NCBI RefSeq assembly: GCF_009917385.1
Contig: NZ_QWLJ01000001.1
Span: forward strand, 1 to 64,000
Source: Roseburia sp. 1XD42-34
Lineage (GTDB): Bacteria > Bacillota > Bacilli > Bacillales > Amphibacillaceae
Length of the DNA: 64,000 bases
Reading direction: 5' to 3'
The notes beneath the pieces are model-generated. The model did not search any database, had not been told where the DNA came from, and worked only from the letters and a program-made list of their open reading frames with translations. Position 1 is the first letter of the stretch. Every line of letters begins with the position of its first letter. This document shows, in pieces, positions 9,092-18,518 of this stretch. The position numbers and the translations under genes were made by a program.

Positions 9092-10126
9092 ATGAAGGCA
9101 GTCGGATTATTGGAATATTTGCCAATTGATCAGGAAGATAGTCTATTTGATTTTGAAGCAACTAAACCAACCGCAAAGGATACAGATTTGCTAGTTAAAA
9201 TAAATTCCATTTCTATTAACCCGGTGGATGTAAAAGTCCGTGCACCAAAAGAAAAGAAAGAAGAAATGCCTAAAGTATTAGGATGGGATGCTAGCGGAGT
9301 GGTCGTGGAAGTAGGAGAAGACTGTAAATTATTTCAGGTAGGGGATGAAGTTTACTATGCTGGTGCTATTAACAGACCAGGTACTTATAGTGAATATCAT
9401 CTTGTAGATGAACGGATTGTAGGAAAAAAACCAAAAACATTATCCTTTGCAGAAGCTGCTGCAATGCCGCTAACGACCATAACTGCTTGGGAAGCGTTAT
9501 TTGAAAGATTAGCAATTAACTCAGAGAATAACCAGAAAAACAATTTACAAAGCATTCTGATTATTGGTGGCGCTGGGGGAGTAGGTTCGATTGCGATCCA
9601 ACTTGCTAAGTGGGCTGGTTTGGAAGTGATTGCTACCGCTTCTCGTCCAGAAACGGTAAATTGGGTTAAACAACTTGGCGCTGATCATATCATCAATCAT
9701 AATAAGGCTTTGAAAGCACAAATAACAGAGAAACAGTTGCATGAGGTAGACTATATTCTTTGCTTAAATAATACGGATCAGCATTGGGAAGCTATGGGAG
9801 AAGTAATTAAACCTCAAGGAAAAGTATGTTCCATTGTGGAAAATGAACAACCGCTTGATTTAAATGTATTAAAAAGTAAAAGCGCCACTTTCGTTTGGGA
9901 ATTTATGTTTACACGTTCATTATACACAACACCGGATATGATTAACCAACATCTTTTATTAAATAAAGTAAGCGAATTGTTAGATCAACGTGTACTAAAA
10001 ACTACGCTGCAAGAAAAGCTATCTCCGATTAATGCGGCAACGTTACGTAAAGCGCACGCTACTGTAGAATCAGGAAAAATGATTGGGAAATTAGTCGTTG
10101 AGGGATTTGAAACTAAGGAAGGGTAA
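9092..10126 (+). CDS. Zinc-type alcohol dehydrogenase-like / quinone oxidoreductase (MDR family)
   Basis: A 344-residue medium-chain reductase. The N-terminal GroES-like domain includes NPVDVKVR and LGWDASGVV; the Rossmann dinucleotide loop IIGGAGGVGS lies near residue 155. The structural/catalytic zinc Cys-His set of true alcohol dehydrogenases is not visible, so it fits the zinc-free NADPH:quinone reductase-like branch often named zinc-type alcohol dehydrogenase-like protein. Ribosome binding site AAAGGAGATG sits before ATG. Divergent from the HxlR regulator, consistent with induction by electrophiles or quinones. Substrate is inferred only. Confidence 0.9.
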   Translation: MKAVGLLEYLPIDQEDSLFDFEATKPTAKDTDLLVKINSISINPVDVKVRAPKEKKEEMPKVLGWDASGVVVEVGEDCKLFQVGDEVYYAGAINRPGTYSEYHLVDERIVGKKPKTLSFAEAAAMPLTTITAWEALFERLAINSENNQKNNLQSILIIGGAGGVGSIAIQLAKWAGLEVIATASRPETVNWVKQLGADHIINHNKALKAQITEKQLHEVDYILCLNNTDQHWEAMGEVIKPQGKVCSIVENEQPLDLNVLKSKSATFVWEFMFTRSLYTTPDMINQHLLLNKVSELLDQRVLKTTLQEKLSPINAATLRKAHATVESGKMIGKLVVEGFETKEG

Positions 10127-10137
10127 TGAATTAGCTT

Positions 10138-10174
10138 GGCTGCGGACTTCTTAATATATGAGAAGCCCACAGCC
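10138..10174 (+). terminator. Hairpin downstream of the oxidoreductase gene
   Basis: Complementary arms GGCTG/CAGCC and ACTTCT/AGAAG with a short loop, 12 bp after the stop. The T-run is poor, so termination strength is uncertain. Confidence 0.5.
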
Positions 10175-10199
10175 AGATTTGCCCTACCAAAGCAAATTA

Positions 10200-10378
10200 C
10201 TTATCCCATAAAACTAGCAGTAAAGCTCCACACCCCCTATGGGACTAACATCATGGTGAGGGATGGGCACACCATGTAAGCCAAACACCCGACTGTTCAT
10301 AGGTATTTAGGTCATACTCAGGCGGGTCTAACACACAATGGTGGATAAAATATCCCCACTGTTGGAAGCTTTACTTTA
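10200..10378 (+). repeat. Family B repeat, degenerate copy
   Basis: Begins TTATCCCATA and ends GCTTTACTTTAA; keeps TTTAGGTCATAC in the middle, but the long stem arms are largely decayed. Its right end contains the stop codon of the minus-strand ankyrin gene. Confidence 0.6.
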
Positions 10379-11086
10379 AGCCTTTGCCTTCTCCAATAAC
10401 TTAATTATTTTATCAAATCCGCGATCTTTGGCATGCTCTAATGGGGTAACCCCTTCCTTATCCGTAATCGAAACATCTGCACCATGTTCAAGAAGTAATT
10501 GGACAATCTGTTGATGCTTTTTGCCACCATCACTAAGCACGATTGCTTCCATCAATGCTGTCCAATGCAGATTATTAATATGGTTTACGTCAGTGTCTGA
10601 GTTGGTGAGTAATTCCTTTACTACATCTACATGCCCCCGTTCAGCAGCGGGAATGAGTGCTGTTCCACCAAAACGATTGGTAAGTGTTGTGTCAGCTCCA
10701 GCTTCTAAAGCTAATTTTAAAATATCCAGCAAGCCTTCTGCTCCGGCGTAAAGCAGGACATTGTCCGAACGATCATCCTGTTTGTTAATGTCGGCGCCTT
10801 CTTCAATGAGCAATTTTACTGTCTCCACTTCGTTGTTGTATGTAGCGGCGAGTACAGCTGTAGTTCCTTGATCATTGGTTGCGTCAATATTTGCACCGTT
10901 TTGGAGTAGTTGTTCTACTTTTTCCTGATTTCCCTTTGCAGCTGCTTCTATGAGTGATTGATTCAAAGCAATCTCCTCCTTGTTATTTGTTTGTTGTTCA
11001 TCTGAAGAAAAGTCGTTCCTGTTTTGACATGCGACCAAAAAAATGACGGTAACCAGTAAAGCTCCCAAAAGCATATGTTGTTTCAT
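10376..11086 (-). CDS. Ankyrin-repeat lipoprotein
   Basis: A 236-residue predicted lipoprotein. The signal peptide MKQHMLLGALLVTVIFLVAC ends in a lipobox with lipidated Cys20. About five ankyrin repeats follow, with phrases such as LLQNGANIDATNDQGTTAV, LIEEGADINKQDD and LLEHGADVSITDKEGVTPLEHA. The start at 11086 is preferred because GAGGAGG precedes it; an earlier in-frame ATG at 11125 has no ribosome binding site and would bury the signal peptide. Ankyrin repeats bind proteins; the partner is unknown. The stop codon overlaps the end of a degenerate family B repeat. Function at the cell surface is inferred. Confidence 0.88.
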   Translation of the reverse strand: MKQHMLLGALLVTVIFLVACQNRNDFSSDEQQTNNKEEIALNQSLIEAAAKGNQEKVEQLLQNGANIDATNDQGTTAVLAATYNNEVETVKLLIEEGADINKQDDRSDNVLLYAGAEGLLDILKLALEAGADTTLTNRFGGTALIPAAERGHVDVVKELLTNSDTDVNHINNLHWTALMEAIVLSDGGKKHQQIVQLLLEHGADVSITDKEGVTPLEHAKDRGFDKIIKLLEKAKA

Positions 11087-11202
11087 CAGTCTGTTAACCT
11101 CCTCATTAGTTAAGTTTATTCTCATATTCTTGGCAGTAAATCTCTACTTCTACTTTAAGAAATGGGTTCTAAGGGGATAAGTGCAAGGCTTAACTAGAGC
11201 AG

Positions 11203-11246
11203 AGGGTGGCAAAAGAAAACCCCTATTACAGATTCACTTTATTTTA
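11203..11246 (+). repeat. Family B fragment (right end only)
   Basis: Short match to the B right end: GGGTGGCAAAAGAAAACCCC...GATTCACTTTAT. No left arm. Confidence 0.45.
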
Positions 11247-11493
11247 AAGCTGTCACTAAAGGCCTGCTTCAATTCTGTAATGAAAACGATTTGAGCTCCA
11301 ACTACTAATCAATTACCTGATTCATTCCTCTAACCATCAGTGGACGCTAATAGAAAATTCGTACTGATTGAGTATTTATTTTATCATGATTTAAACCATA
11401 GGAAAATTTAATGTCTTTCTATTAGTGGGTATGTTATAGTGATTTTGAAGAAAGTAGTGTATGCAAATTGAAATGTATAGAGGGAATGATTGA
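11247..11493. other. Gene-free stretch before the acetyltransferase
   Basis: No coding or repeat structure recognised. A TATAGT near 11434 could be a -10 for the next gene, but I cannot pair it confidently with a -35. Confidence 0.4.
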
Positions 11494-11949
11494 ATGCAAA
11501 TCAGGAAGTTACAGGCAGGTGAAAACCCACCGCTGGAACTGTTATTAGAAGCAGATCCACAAAAAGAATTGATAGAAGCATATCTTTCTAGAGGAGAATG
11601 TTTTATAGCCGAAATAACTGAAAAAGTGGTTGGGGTTTATGTTTTGCTTCCAACTAGGCCTAGTACCATTGAATTGATTAATATAGCAATAGCTGAAGAA
11701 GAACAAGGGAAAGGATATGGAAAGAAGCTTATTGCTGATGCTATACAGAAAGCGAAAGAAAAGAAATGCAGAATCATGGAAGTTGGCACAGGAAATTCGA
11801 GTATAGGTCAGCTAGCTATGTATCAAAAATGTGGTTTTAGAATAACTGGTGTAGATAAAGATTTTTTTGTTAAGCATTACTCAGAACCTATTGTTGAAAA
11901 TGGAATTCTGTGTACAGATATGATTCGCTTATCTATCGATTTAGGTTAA
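11494..11949 (+). CDS. GNAT-family N-acetyltransferase
   Basis: A 151-residue cytoplasmic acetyltransferase. The acetyl-CoA pyrophosphate loop is visible as EEEQGKGYGKKLI (about residues 68-80; Q-x-x-G-x-G/A pattern), followed by the late motif QLAMYQKCGFRITG with the typical YxKxGF. The start ATG follows GAGGGAATGATTG. It stands alone between the ankyrin gene and the deaminase. The acceptor substrate cannot be deduced. Confidence 0.9.
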   Translation: MQIRKLQAGENPPLELLLEADPQKELIEAYLSRGECFIAEITEKVVGVYVLLPTRPSTIELINIAIAEEEQGKGYGKKLIADAIQKAKEKKCRIMEVGTGNSSIGQLAMYQKCGFRITGVDKDFFVKHYSEPIVENGILCTDMIRLSIDLG

Positions 11950-12044
11950 AAGCACAGACATGCAAGTTACAGGGCGTATGGAGAAAATAGTTTACGTATA
12001 TAAGAGGATGTATCTGTTATATTATTTTGATGGAGGTAATAGTA

Positions 12045-12500
12045 ATGGATAAATTTATGGAACGTGCAGTAGAGCTGGCAGTGGAAAATGTGCTAGCAGG
12101 CGGACAGCCATTTGGAGCGGTACTTGTGAAAGATGGAGAGATTAAAGCAGAGGGGGTAAATGAACTACATCACACGTATGATATAAGTGGTCATGCAGAG
12201 CTATTAGCTATTCGAAAAGCGCAAAAGGCATTACAAACAAATGACTTATCAAGCTACACGATGTATGCAAGTGGAGAGCCATGCCCGATGTGTTTAACGG
12301 CGATGTATTTTGCAGGAATTAGCAAGATATATTACTGTGCTTCTGTCGAGGAAGCTGATGAAGTAGGTTTAGGAGCTTCCAAAAACATCTACGAAGATTT
12401 ACAAAAACCTAAAGAACAACGCTCTTTATTTCCTGTGCATATGCCTTTACGTGGTGGACAAGAAAACCCGATGGAGCTTTGGAAGCAGCGAAATGTATAA
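12045..12500 (+). CDS. Cytidine/guanine deaminase-family protein (GuaD-like)
   Basis: A 151-residue zinc-dependent deaminase. The zinc site is HAEL (about residues 50-53) and PCPMC (about 83-87). Length, the GGQPFGAVLVKDG opening and the late SLFPVHM region match Bacillus guanine deaminase more than tRNA adenosine deaminase TadA, but substrate is not certain. The start was moved to ATG 12045 because TGGAGG lies 8 bp upstream of it and an in-frame ATG at 12027 lacks one. A strong terminator follows about 120 bp downstream. No purine-catabolic neighbours are present. Confidence 0.88.
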   Translation: MDKFMERAVELAVENVLAGGQPFGAVLVKDGEIKAEGVNELHHTYDISGHAELLAIRKAQKALQTNDLSSYTMYASGEPCPMCLTAMYFAGISKIYYCASVEEADEVGLGASKNIYEDLQKPKEQRSLFPVHMPLRGGQENPMELWKQRNV

Positions 12501-12622
12501 CGTATGTCAAAACAATATACAATGTGGAAACGATAACCTCCTCTTATTCCATTGCCGAGGCCGCATGAGAGTCTTATGAACTATTCCCTTAGGTATAGGT
12601 GATAGATTCTCTACTCGAAATC

Positions 12623-12661
12623 AAAGCGCATCATCTGTTACAGATGTGCGCTTTGTTTTTC
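12623..12661 (+). terminator. Intrinsic terminator after the deaminase
   Basis: AAAGCGCA.ATCTGT / ACAGAT.TGCGCTTT stem with a tiny loop, then TTTGTTTTT. Confidence 0.85.
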
Positions 12662-12925
12662 AATATAGTATAGTGGAAATCCTCTATCTTATATTCGTGG
12701 AAGGTCCATCAAAACGGGATAACCTAGTAATAGGAGAGTGGTTTCTATAAAGTCTTGCATTTGAATTGGTTCTATTGCGTTGACCTTAAAATTCATTACC
12801 TTTTTTATTATCCTCTCATCTATCATTGTCTCCTAGCAAATCGGCGCTAATGTGAATGGGAGTTTAGGCTCTATGGATAACCTTAATTATCTCCTGCTTG
12901 TATACCGTTGGTTCAAAGCCATGTA

Positions 12926-13100
12926 ACTTATCCCATACAAAAAGTACTACAAGACCTCCTGCTTCAAGTATTGGAGAATCGATACTACAATAAGTTGAAG
13001 AGGGGGATAACAGCACTTAAATGCCCGATTCGTTTAGAGGGCTTAAGTCATACCATCACAGTACTACAAGCAGTGGTAGATAGTTGAAAATTGGCTTTAT
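12926..13100 (+). repeat. Family B repeat
   Basis: Begins AACTTATCCCATAC, contains GGATAACAGCACTTAAATGCCCGATTCG in part-matching form, and ends GGCTTTAT. It lies 37 bp from the stop codon of the minus-strand acyl-CoA synthetase gene. Confidence 0.7.
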
Positions 13101-13137
13101 TCGCTTATTCAATCCGTAGTGTAATATCATAAATAGC

Positions 13138-14730
13138 TTATGAATCTACACTTATATCGCCATATTGATCTCGCAACTTACGCTTAAGAACTTTTCCACT
13201 TGGATTTTTAGGGAGTGTGTCTGTAAATAAAATGTATTTCGGTACTTTAAATGTAGATAATCTTTCTTTGCAAAATGTTTGGACCATCTCTTTTGTTAGC
13301 TGTGTGTTTTTTTTCGGAATAATGATCGCTGTTACCGCCTCTATCCAGTAAGCATCTGGTATGCTAATGACAGCAACTTCCGACACGCCTTTCAAGAGAT
13401 AAATGGTTTCTTCTACTTCACGGCTTGATACGTTTACTCCTCCTGTGTTAATCATATCTTTCTTGCGATCGACTATGGTTATATAGCCTTCTTCATCCAT
13501 TACACCTAAATCGCCGCTATGGAACCAGCCGTTTCGGAATACTTCAGCTGTTTTATCTGGATCATGTAAATAGCCTTTCATCGCATGTGGTGTTCGATGT
13601 ACGATTTCACCTACCTCACCACGCGCTACCTCTTGGTCATTATCGTCAACAATTTTTGTTTGTACATTTAATGACGGAATTCCAGCTGAACCGAGCTTTC
13701 GAATTTGATCCTCTGGTTTTAGCACCGTGGCAAGTGGTGCCACTTCTGTTTGACCGTAAAAATTCCAAAAACCTACGTTAGGTAAGCGCTCTGCTAATTC
13801 TCTTAATACTTCTCTTGGCATAGTTGCTGCGCCGTAGTAGCATTTTTTCAGACTAGATAAATCCCGTATTGCAAACTCAGGATGACGCAATAACGCAATC
13901 CAAATGGTTGGCGGACAAAAAAGCTGCGTCACTTTTTTCTCTTCGACTGTTTTTAAAATAACTTTAGGATTTGCTCCCTCAAGAATAATACCACTACCCC
14001 CAACATAAATGCTCGGGCCTAAAAACACGTGAAGTTGCGCACTGTGATAAAGTGGCAAAGCATGGATAATTGTATCCTGCGTTTCCATTTTCCCATCCAC
14101 AACACAACTAACATACTCACTTACAATATTTTTATGTGAAAGCATAACACCTTTAGGTCGGGATTCCGTTCCACTTGTATATAAAACATGACAAAGGTCC
14201 TCTTCTCCGATGTCAACTTCCATCAGTGATTTTGGCTGCGTTTTTCTTATGTCACTTAGTAGTTTCCAACCTTCTAGCGATTGTTTGTCTGTGTCCATCA
14301 TATACCGGTATTTAATATCCACGCTTGAGGAAGCTTCGGCAAGTATATTTGCATATTGTTCCGAAGCAATAAGTCCAGTAACCTCTGCATGTTCTACAAT
14401 ATACGCAATATCTTCTAAGCTTAACATATAATTAATTGGAATCATTACAGCTCCTATTCGAGCAAGTGCGAAATTAACAATTACAAAATCTAAGCTGTTT
14501 TTGGACATGACCGTAATCATATCTCCTTTTTTCATTCCATGTGCTAAAAATGCATGTGCTGTTTGGTTCACTAAATGATCCAAATCTTTATACGTTAATG
14601 CTATCGATTTGTAAGAGATTGCATTTTTATCTGGCATTCGATCAGCTGTACGAGAAAGGATATCTCCGAGTGTATTTCTTCTTGCCCGTTGCAACAGTTT
14701 CTCCAAATCAATATTTGTTCCCGTGTTCAA
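13138..14730 (-). CDS. Acyl-CoA synthetase (AMP-forming, ANL superfamily)
   Basis: A 530-residue adenylate-forming ligase that activates a carboxylic acid with ATP and joins it to CoA. Motifs: P-loop YTSGTESRPKGVMLSH (about residue 190), FYGQTE (A5), GWFHSGDLG (A7), and the C-terminal catalytic Lys in PSGKVLKR (A10). The start is a TTG at 14730, supported by GAGGAGGGA five bases upstream. It stands alone, with repeats on both sides. Fatty, aromatic or short-chain acids are all possible. One small oddity: the P-loop reads SGTESRPKG, with E where T is common. Confidence 0.92.
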   Translation of the reverse strand: MNTGTNIDLEKLLQRARRNTLGDILSRTADRMPDKNAISYKSIALTYKDLDHLVNQTAHAFLAHGMKKGDMITVMSKNSLDFVIVNFALARIGAVMIPINYMLSLEDIAYIVEHAEVTGLIASEQYANILAEASSSVDIKYRYMMDTDKQSLEGWKLLSDIRKTQPKSLMEVDIGEEDLCHVLYTSGTESRPKGVMLSHKNIVSEYVSCVVDGKMETQDTIIHALPLYHSAQLHVFLGPSIYVGGSGIILEGANPKVILKTVEEKKVTQLFCPPTIWIALLRHPEFAIRDLSSLKKCYYGAATMPREVLRELAERLPNVGFWNFYGQTEVAPLATVLKPEDQIRKLGSAGIPSLNVQTKIVDDNDQEVARGEVGEIVHRTPHAMKGYLHDPDKTAEVFRNGWFHSGDLGVMDEEGYITIVDRKKDMINTGGVNVSSREVEETIYLLKGVSEVAVISIPDAYWIEAVTAIIIPKKNTQLTKEMVQTFCKERLSTFKVPKYILFTDTLPKNPSGKVLKRKLRDQYGDISVDS

Positions 14731-14914
14731 TGTCTCCCTCCTCAGAAAATTATGGTGAACAGCTCTTGGGAAGTATTCTTTTAATTATTTTAATTCAGAT
14801 AATTGATAAAAGCAATAGCTGAATGGCGTCTTCACTTTAGGTATAAAAATGAGCGATACCTCTGTTGTATGTGCGCTTCGTTCTCCTTCATAGCTTGGCC
14901 ACTTTTTAAATAAG

Positions 14915-15182
14915 GTAAGACAGTATAAAATGAGGTGCTTGGGGATAACGAAATAACCGGATAACCACGTCCGGCGCATGAGCCCAGTAACGATTCGACT
15001 TTAGAAATGCAGCCGCCCTACGATAAGTCATCATTGGTTCGTGGTTAAGAGGAAGGTCGACTAAATACGGGCTTGCCGCTCAGGCGTCGGCATCCCCCTT
15101 GTTCTAGTGGTATGATTTCTAAAACTTTCGTTGCTTCGTTCCAGTCGCTACGTTGCTAAACGGGCGTTCTGCGCCTTTGTTC
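14915..15182 (+). repeat. Family A repeat, copy 4
   Basis: Starts GACAGTATAAAATGAGGTGC and ends CTGCGCCTTTGTTC. The TTTGTTC end faces the 3' end of the minus-strand HTH gene. Its GGCGA/TCGCC hairpin is altered. Confidence 0.85.
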
Positions 15183-15257
15183 ATAATGTTTTTAATGATC
15201 GCACTGTATCCGTGAAAAAGACGATGGTTAGGACACCAATCAAGGAGAATATGTTTG

Positions 15258-15592
15258 TCAAAGATCCATCAAAAATATGAATATACCTATAAATACAAGT
15301 ATGATGCCTAAATAAAACCCTGGATCTGAAAATTGGTCAAATAATTCTCCCTGGTCAATAGTTATCGTCTCCTGCATTTTTTATCCCCTCGAATAAGCTC
15401 GTCTATTGTTATACCAAACAGATCACTAATGCGAATTAAATTTTGAATATCGGGATAACCTTTATTTGCCTCCCACTTGTACACTGCCTGTCGTGAGGCA
15501 TGTAACTCATTGGCTAATTTCTCCTGCGACCAACCGCGTTTTTTTCTACATTTTTTCAATTTTTCTCCAAAATAGTTTGCTTGCTGTTCCAT
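15258..15592 (-). pseudogene. XRE-type HTH regulator with C-terminal membrane anchor, split by a one-base frameshift
   Basis: Frame 1 (15592 to 15362) encodes a 76-residue Cro/C1 HTH protein: GEKLKKCRKKRGWSQEKLA, SRQAVYKWE and ITIDELIRGDKK. It then runs into CRRR and stops. A second frame opens at ATG 15377 inside the same A6 run and encodes 39 residues ending in a hydrophobic helix (FYLGIILVFIGIFIFLMDL). In relatives I know, this HTH plus short membrane tail is one protein. Adding one A to the A6 run (T6 at 15377-15382 on the plus strand) would join them as GDKKMQET. It could be a real deletion, a sequencing error, or slippage on the A6 run. RBS before the first ATG is GAGAGGTGAG. Confidence 0.7.
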
Positions 15593-16120
15593 AAACTCAC
15601 CTCTCTGCTTATAAAAAAGGATTAATTATTATGTGGGAAGAAACTTATGGTTTAAGTTGTTAACTAGCTGTTTACATGTAGAAAGAACGCGGATGAAGAC
15701 GCGTGTCGTAACTATAAAGAGAAATGAGTAATTCACTAATTTAAATCTGTAGCACTCATGAACAACGAGGGAGTTCTATTAATTAAGTACCAATATTTGG
15801 CGTAAATAGGATAAAAATTACAATTAATCATTTGGTTTTCTGCACCGTGATGTCATTTGATACAATAATAAGACCAATCGCTTGTTTAGAAAAAATCTAG
15901 CAACTAAATAAGAAATAAAATATTATTGCTGCCGTATTAGTGTTTAATTAGTAACTATACTGTAAAATAGGATTTGTATGAAAGTGACTTACTTCCTGCT
16001 AGTGCTTGGCAAGGTGGATTCATTTTGTGTTTCGCGATTGTTTAATTCATCCAATTTTTGTTAAATTTTGTAAAAAGGTTCCTAAAAATATATTCATCAC
16101 TTATAATCTAAAGTAGAATA
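15593..16120. other. Gene-free stretch, 530 bp
   Basis: No ORF with coding character, no A/B/C repeat and no clear terminator. The promoter for the next gene should lie near its right end. Confidence 0.45.
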
Positions 16121-16137
16121 CAGTCGGTTAGGAGGTA

Positions 16138-16482
16138 TTGCGTCTGAATTGTTGTTGTAAACGTGGAGAAACGAGAGAATTAATTATAGAAGCAGATATT
16201 GGAGCAGACCCGATTTGGTGTAAGCATTGTCGGTGTAATTTAGATATAGAAGATTTGCCTATTTCTCAAGGATTAATGGACGAATTGGAAGCTTGGAGCA
16301 CCCAATATGGCAAATGGATAGATTGGGAAAATGAACAATTATTACCACATGCTGTGCAACAGGAATTTGCATATAATGAGGTCGGGTACACTTTATTACA
16401 TAAATTACAAGCTGAATTACGCTCGGCTTATTCGATTCAGTTTATCCCTGGATCTACGGTAGATGAATACAAAACTCTATAA
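16138..16482 (+). CDS. Small cysteine-rich conserved hypothetical protein
   Basis: About 114 residues, not recognised as a named family. Six of its seven Cys lie in the first 34 residues (NCCCKRG and WCKHCRCN), which suggests a small zinc-binding module; the rest is acidic (GLMDELEAWSTQYGKWIDWENEQ). The start is uncertain: TTG 16138 lies only two bases after GGAGG, while CTG 16144 has ideal spacing but is a rare start codon. It is followed by two small membrane protein genes in the same direction and may share their transcript. Confidence 0.7.
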   Translation: MRLNCCCKRGETRELIIEADIGADPIWCKHCRCNLDIEDLPISQGLMDELEAWSTQYGKWIDWENEQLLPHAVQQEFAYNEVGYTLLHKLQAELRSAYSIQFIPGSTVDEYKTL

Positions 16483-16525
16483 TCGGTTTGTTTGCATATG
16501 ATTTACAAAAAAGGTGGTGTTTATC

Positions 16526-17134
16526 ATGGAAATGACCATGATGATTTTGGTGGTATTAGCTCTTGTCTATTATGGCTTTCGAATCATTCAGGTAATGATA
16601 AAATTAAGGCAACGGATCGCCATCCCAGCAACGAAGGAAGAACGAAGTGCAATTCGAAAACATCCGCAAAAAATAACTGCTCCGCCGACTGTTGAAGGTC
16701 AGAAAAATGGCTTAATCATAAACGCTGCGCTCGTACTGTTTATTATTGCTATGTTCACGATTGTCTATATTACGGATGTATTTTCTTGGCATCAATATTT
16801 GTTTATGCTTCTCTTTTTGGCATATTCCTATTTTATGCTGCCATTAAATTTATTTGCGGTGAAACATGATGGGATATTAATAGGTATGCGGTTTATTCCG
16901 TGGAAAAGAATAAACACCATCTACGTTGTACCGATTGATAAAAATCATAGATATTACGGTTTTTCGCAAGCGGCGAACCAAGGGTATGTCTTAAAAATTA
17001 AAATTAAATATACATTTGGGTATGCATCTTTTGTGATTACTTCTGAACAGATACTGAAGCGGATCTTAAGGTTTTTAAAAGAACACGTCAAGGTAGAAGA
17101 AAAAGTAGAAACATCGGTGACGCAATCAAAATAG
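16526..17134 (+). CDS. Membrane protein with C-terminal PH-like (DUF5673-type) domain
   Basis: A 202-residue protein: one N-terminal membrane segment (MMILVVLALVYYGFRIIQVM), a basic loop, two further segments (about residues 68-110), then a soluble tail starting GILIGMRFIPWKRINTIYVVP, which resembles bacterial PH-like domains at membranes. The start at ATG 16526 follows AAAGGTGGTG; the GTG at 16514 lies inside that site. Function unknown. Confidence 0.75.
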   Translation: MEMTMMILVVLALVYYGFRIIQVMIKLRQRIAIPATKEERSAIRKHPQKITAPPTVEGQKNGLIINAALVLFIIAMFTIVYITDVFSWHQYLFMLLFLAYSYFMLPLNLFAVKHDGILIGMRFIPWKRINTIYVVPIDKNHRYYGFSQAANQGYVLKIKIKYTFGYASFVITSEQILKRILRFLKEHVKVEEKVETSVTQSK

Positions 17135-17268
17135 AATGATTACCAACTGTACTTACTTAATACTACATGTGTAAGGGTATTGTTCATCCGTAAGTACACC
17201 TAATGGAATTTGACCCAAGGAAGACAAAGAAAACGAGAGACAGAAAGATCAAAATTCGGAGGGTGTAT

Positions 17269-17778
17269 ATGAAACTAGTTATCTCTATCACCGTTATTAT
17301 ATTCGTACTTTTATTTTCAGTCCTATATGGATGGATGTTAATTAGCGAGAAAAAAGAGAATAAATTAAAGAAGGGAGGTATTTTAGGGTTAACGATAGCC
17401 GCATTTTTTCTAGCGTTACTAATCACGTTAGTACTTGGATTAGGTCTGTTTACGTTATTTGGCTCGATAAAAATAACTAATACACTGTTTGGTTTGGAAT
17501 TGAACATGAAGCAGATTGGCGTGGTATTTATTGCGTATCTGATATTTTTATTGACGGTTGATAATGTGATCGATTTTTTAGTGAAACACATCATTGGGGA
17601 GAATTTATTTTACCCCATTTTCTTGTTATTAATCCGAACTTTTACTTTACATATGATCGGATTAATCATAGGCATCCAGCAAACTAGTAGTTTTATTATT
17701 GCAGGGGTAGTGGCTTTCATTATATTTTTAATAGAAATATATGCTATATTACGCCAAGGGGCTAAAGAAGAGACCTAA
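17269..17778 (+). CDS. Hypothetical membrane protein, about 5 transmembrane segments
   Basis: A 169-residue hydrophobic protein with segments near residues 2-25, 37-65, 80-100, 108-130 and 135-160. Start at ATG 17269 is supported by CGGAGGG six bases upstream; the longer in-frame ORF from 17203 has no ribosome binding site. No family recognised. It has the same direction as the two preceding small genes. Confidence 0.7.
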   Translation: MKLVISITVIIFVLLFSVLYGWMLISEKKENKLKKGGILGLTIAAFFLALLITLVLGLGLFTLFGSIKITNTLFGLELNMKQIGVVFIAYLIFLLTVDNVIDFLVKHIIGENLFYPIFLLLIRTFTLHMIGLIIGIQQTSSFIIAGVVAFIIFLIEIYAILRQGAKEET

Positions 17779-18021
17779 AAGTAGCAAATCATTGCTTGCA
17801 GACTTCTTAGAAAGACTCGCTGTGATTTTGTTAAGTGCGCTTTAATGTTAAACCGAAAGTTATCGAAACATATTCGTCCCTGCAATTACAAATAATTAAC
17901 TTATTTTGGGAAGCTCCAACCGCAGTTACCCAAAAAAGTTAAGGTAAATGTGTTGTGCCAACGTTAAATGTTATGATGGTGACCCGTTGTAAACAACTTC
18001 TGCAAAACATAGCGTATTCTA

Positions 18022-18260
18022 TCAGCATATGGCTATGGCATTAATTGCTAATGCAAGGATTTGGCTTTTAGCGGTTGCATTCTGTAATAAGTATCCATCC
18101 TTTGTGCGTTTTAACATTCCAATATCATTCTCGTTGTCTCCAAAGGCTATGGTGGGATCATACAGGACATTTCACAAATTTTGCAATAGCAGTTTTGCCA
18201 GTTTCCTAGGGAGGTAAAATCAACATCCTACGCTTATTCCAGATCACCGGCTTTTGGATT
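18022..18260 (-). pseudogene. Remnant of a Cof-type HAD phosphatase gene
   Basis: On the minus strand, frames broken by a stop and frameshifts still spell the C-terminal part of a Cof-like HAD hydrolase: LILPP then a TAG, TGKTAIAKFV, then after a shift IAFGDNENDIGMLK and GYLLQNATAKSQ. The GDNENDIGML motif (HAD motif IV) is diagnostic. The N-terminal two thirds of the gene are missing. It sits in a 740-bp region with no intact gene. Confidence 0.75.
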
Positions 18261-18518
18261 ACAGCGATGAATGTTTACTTGAATATATAATACTAAGCTT
18301 GCTGTTTATCAAGTATCCAAATAATTTGGACGAAATAATAAAAGACGTTGTCACAGGTGTACGGAGAATGAAGAGCAATTTTCACCAGAAAAAAGCTGTA
18401 TGAAGGCGAGATTATTTAGAGAGGAACGATATAAATAATTGAGGTCACTAAAACGGATTACGAAGCCATGTAACGAAAAAAGTGATTTCTTCTCGTTACA
18501 TGGCATGTGGATGAAAGC

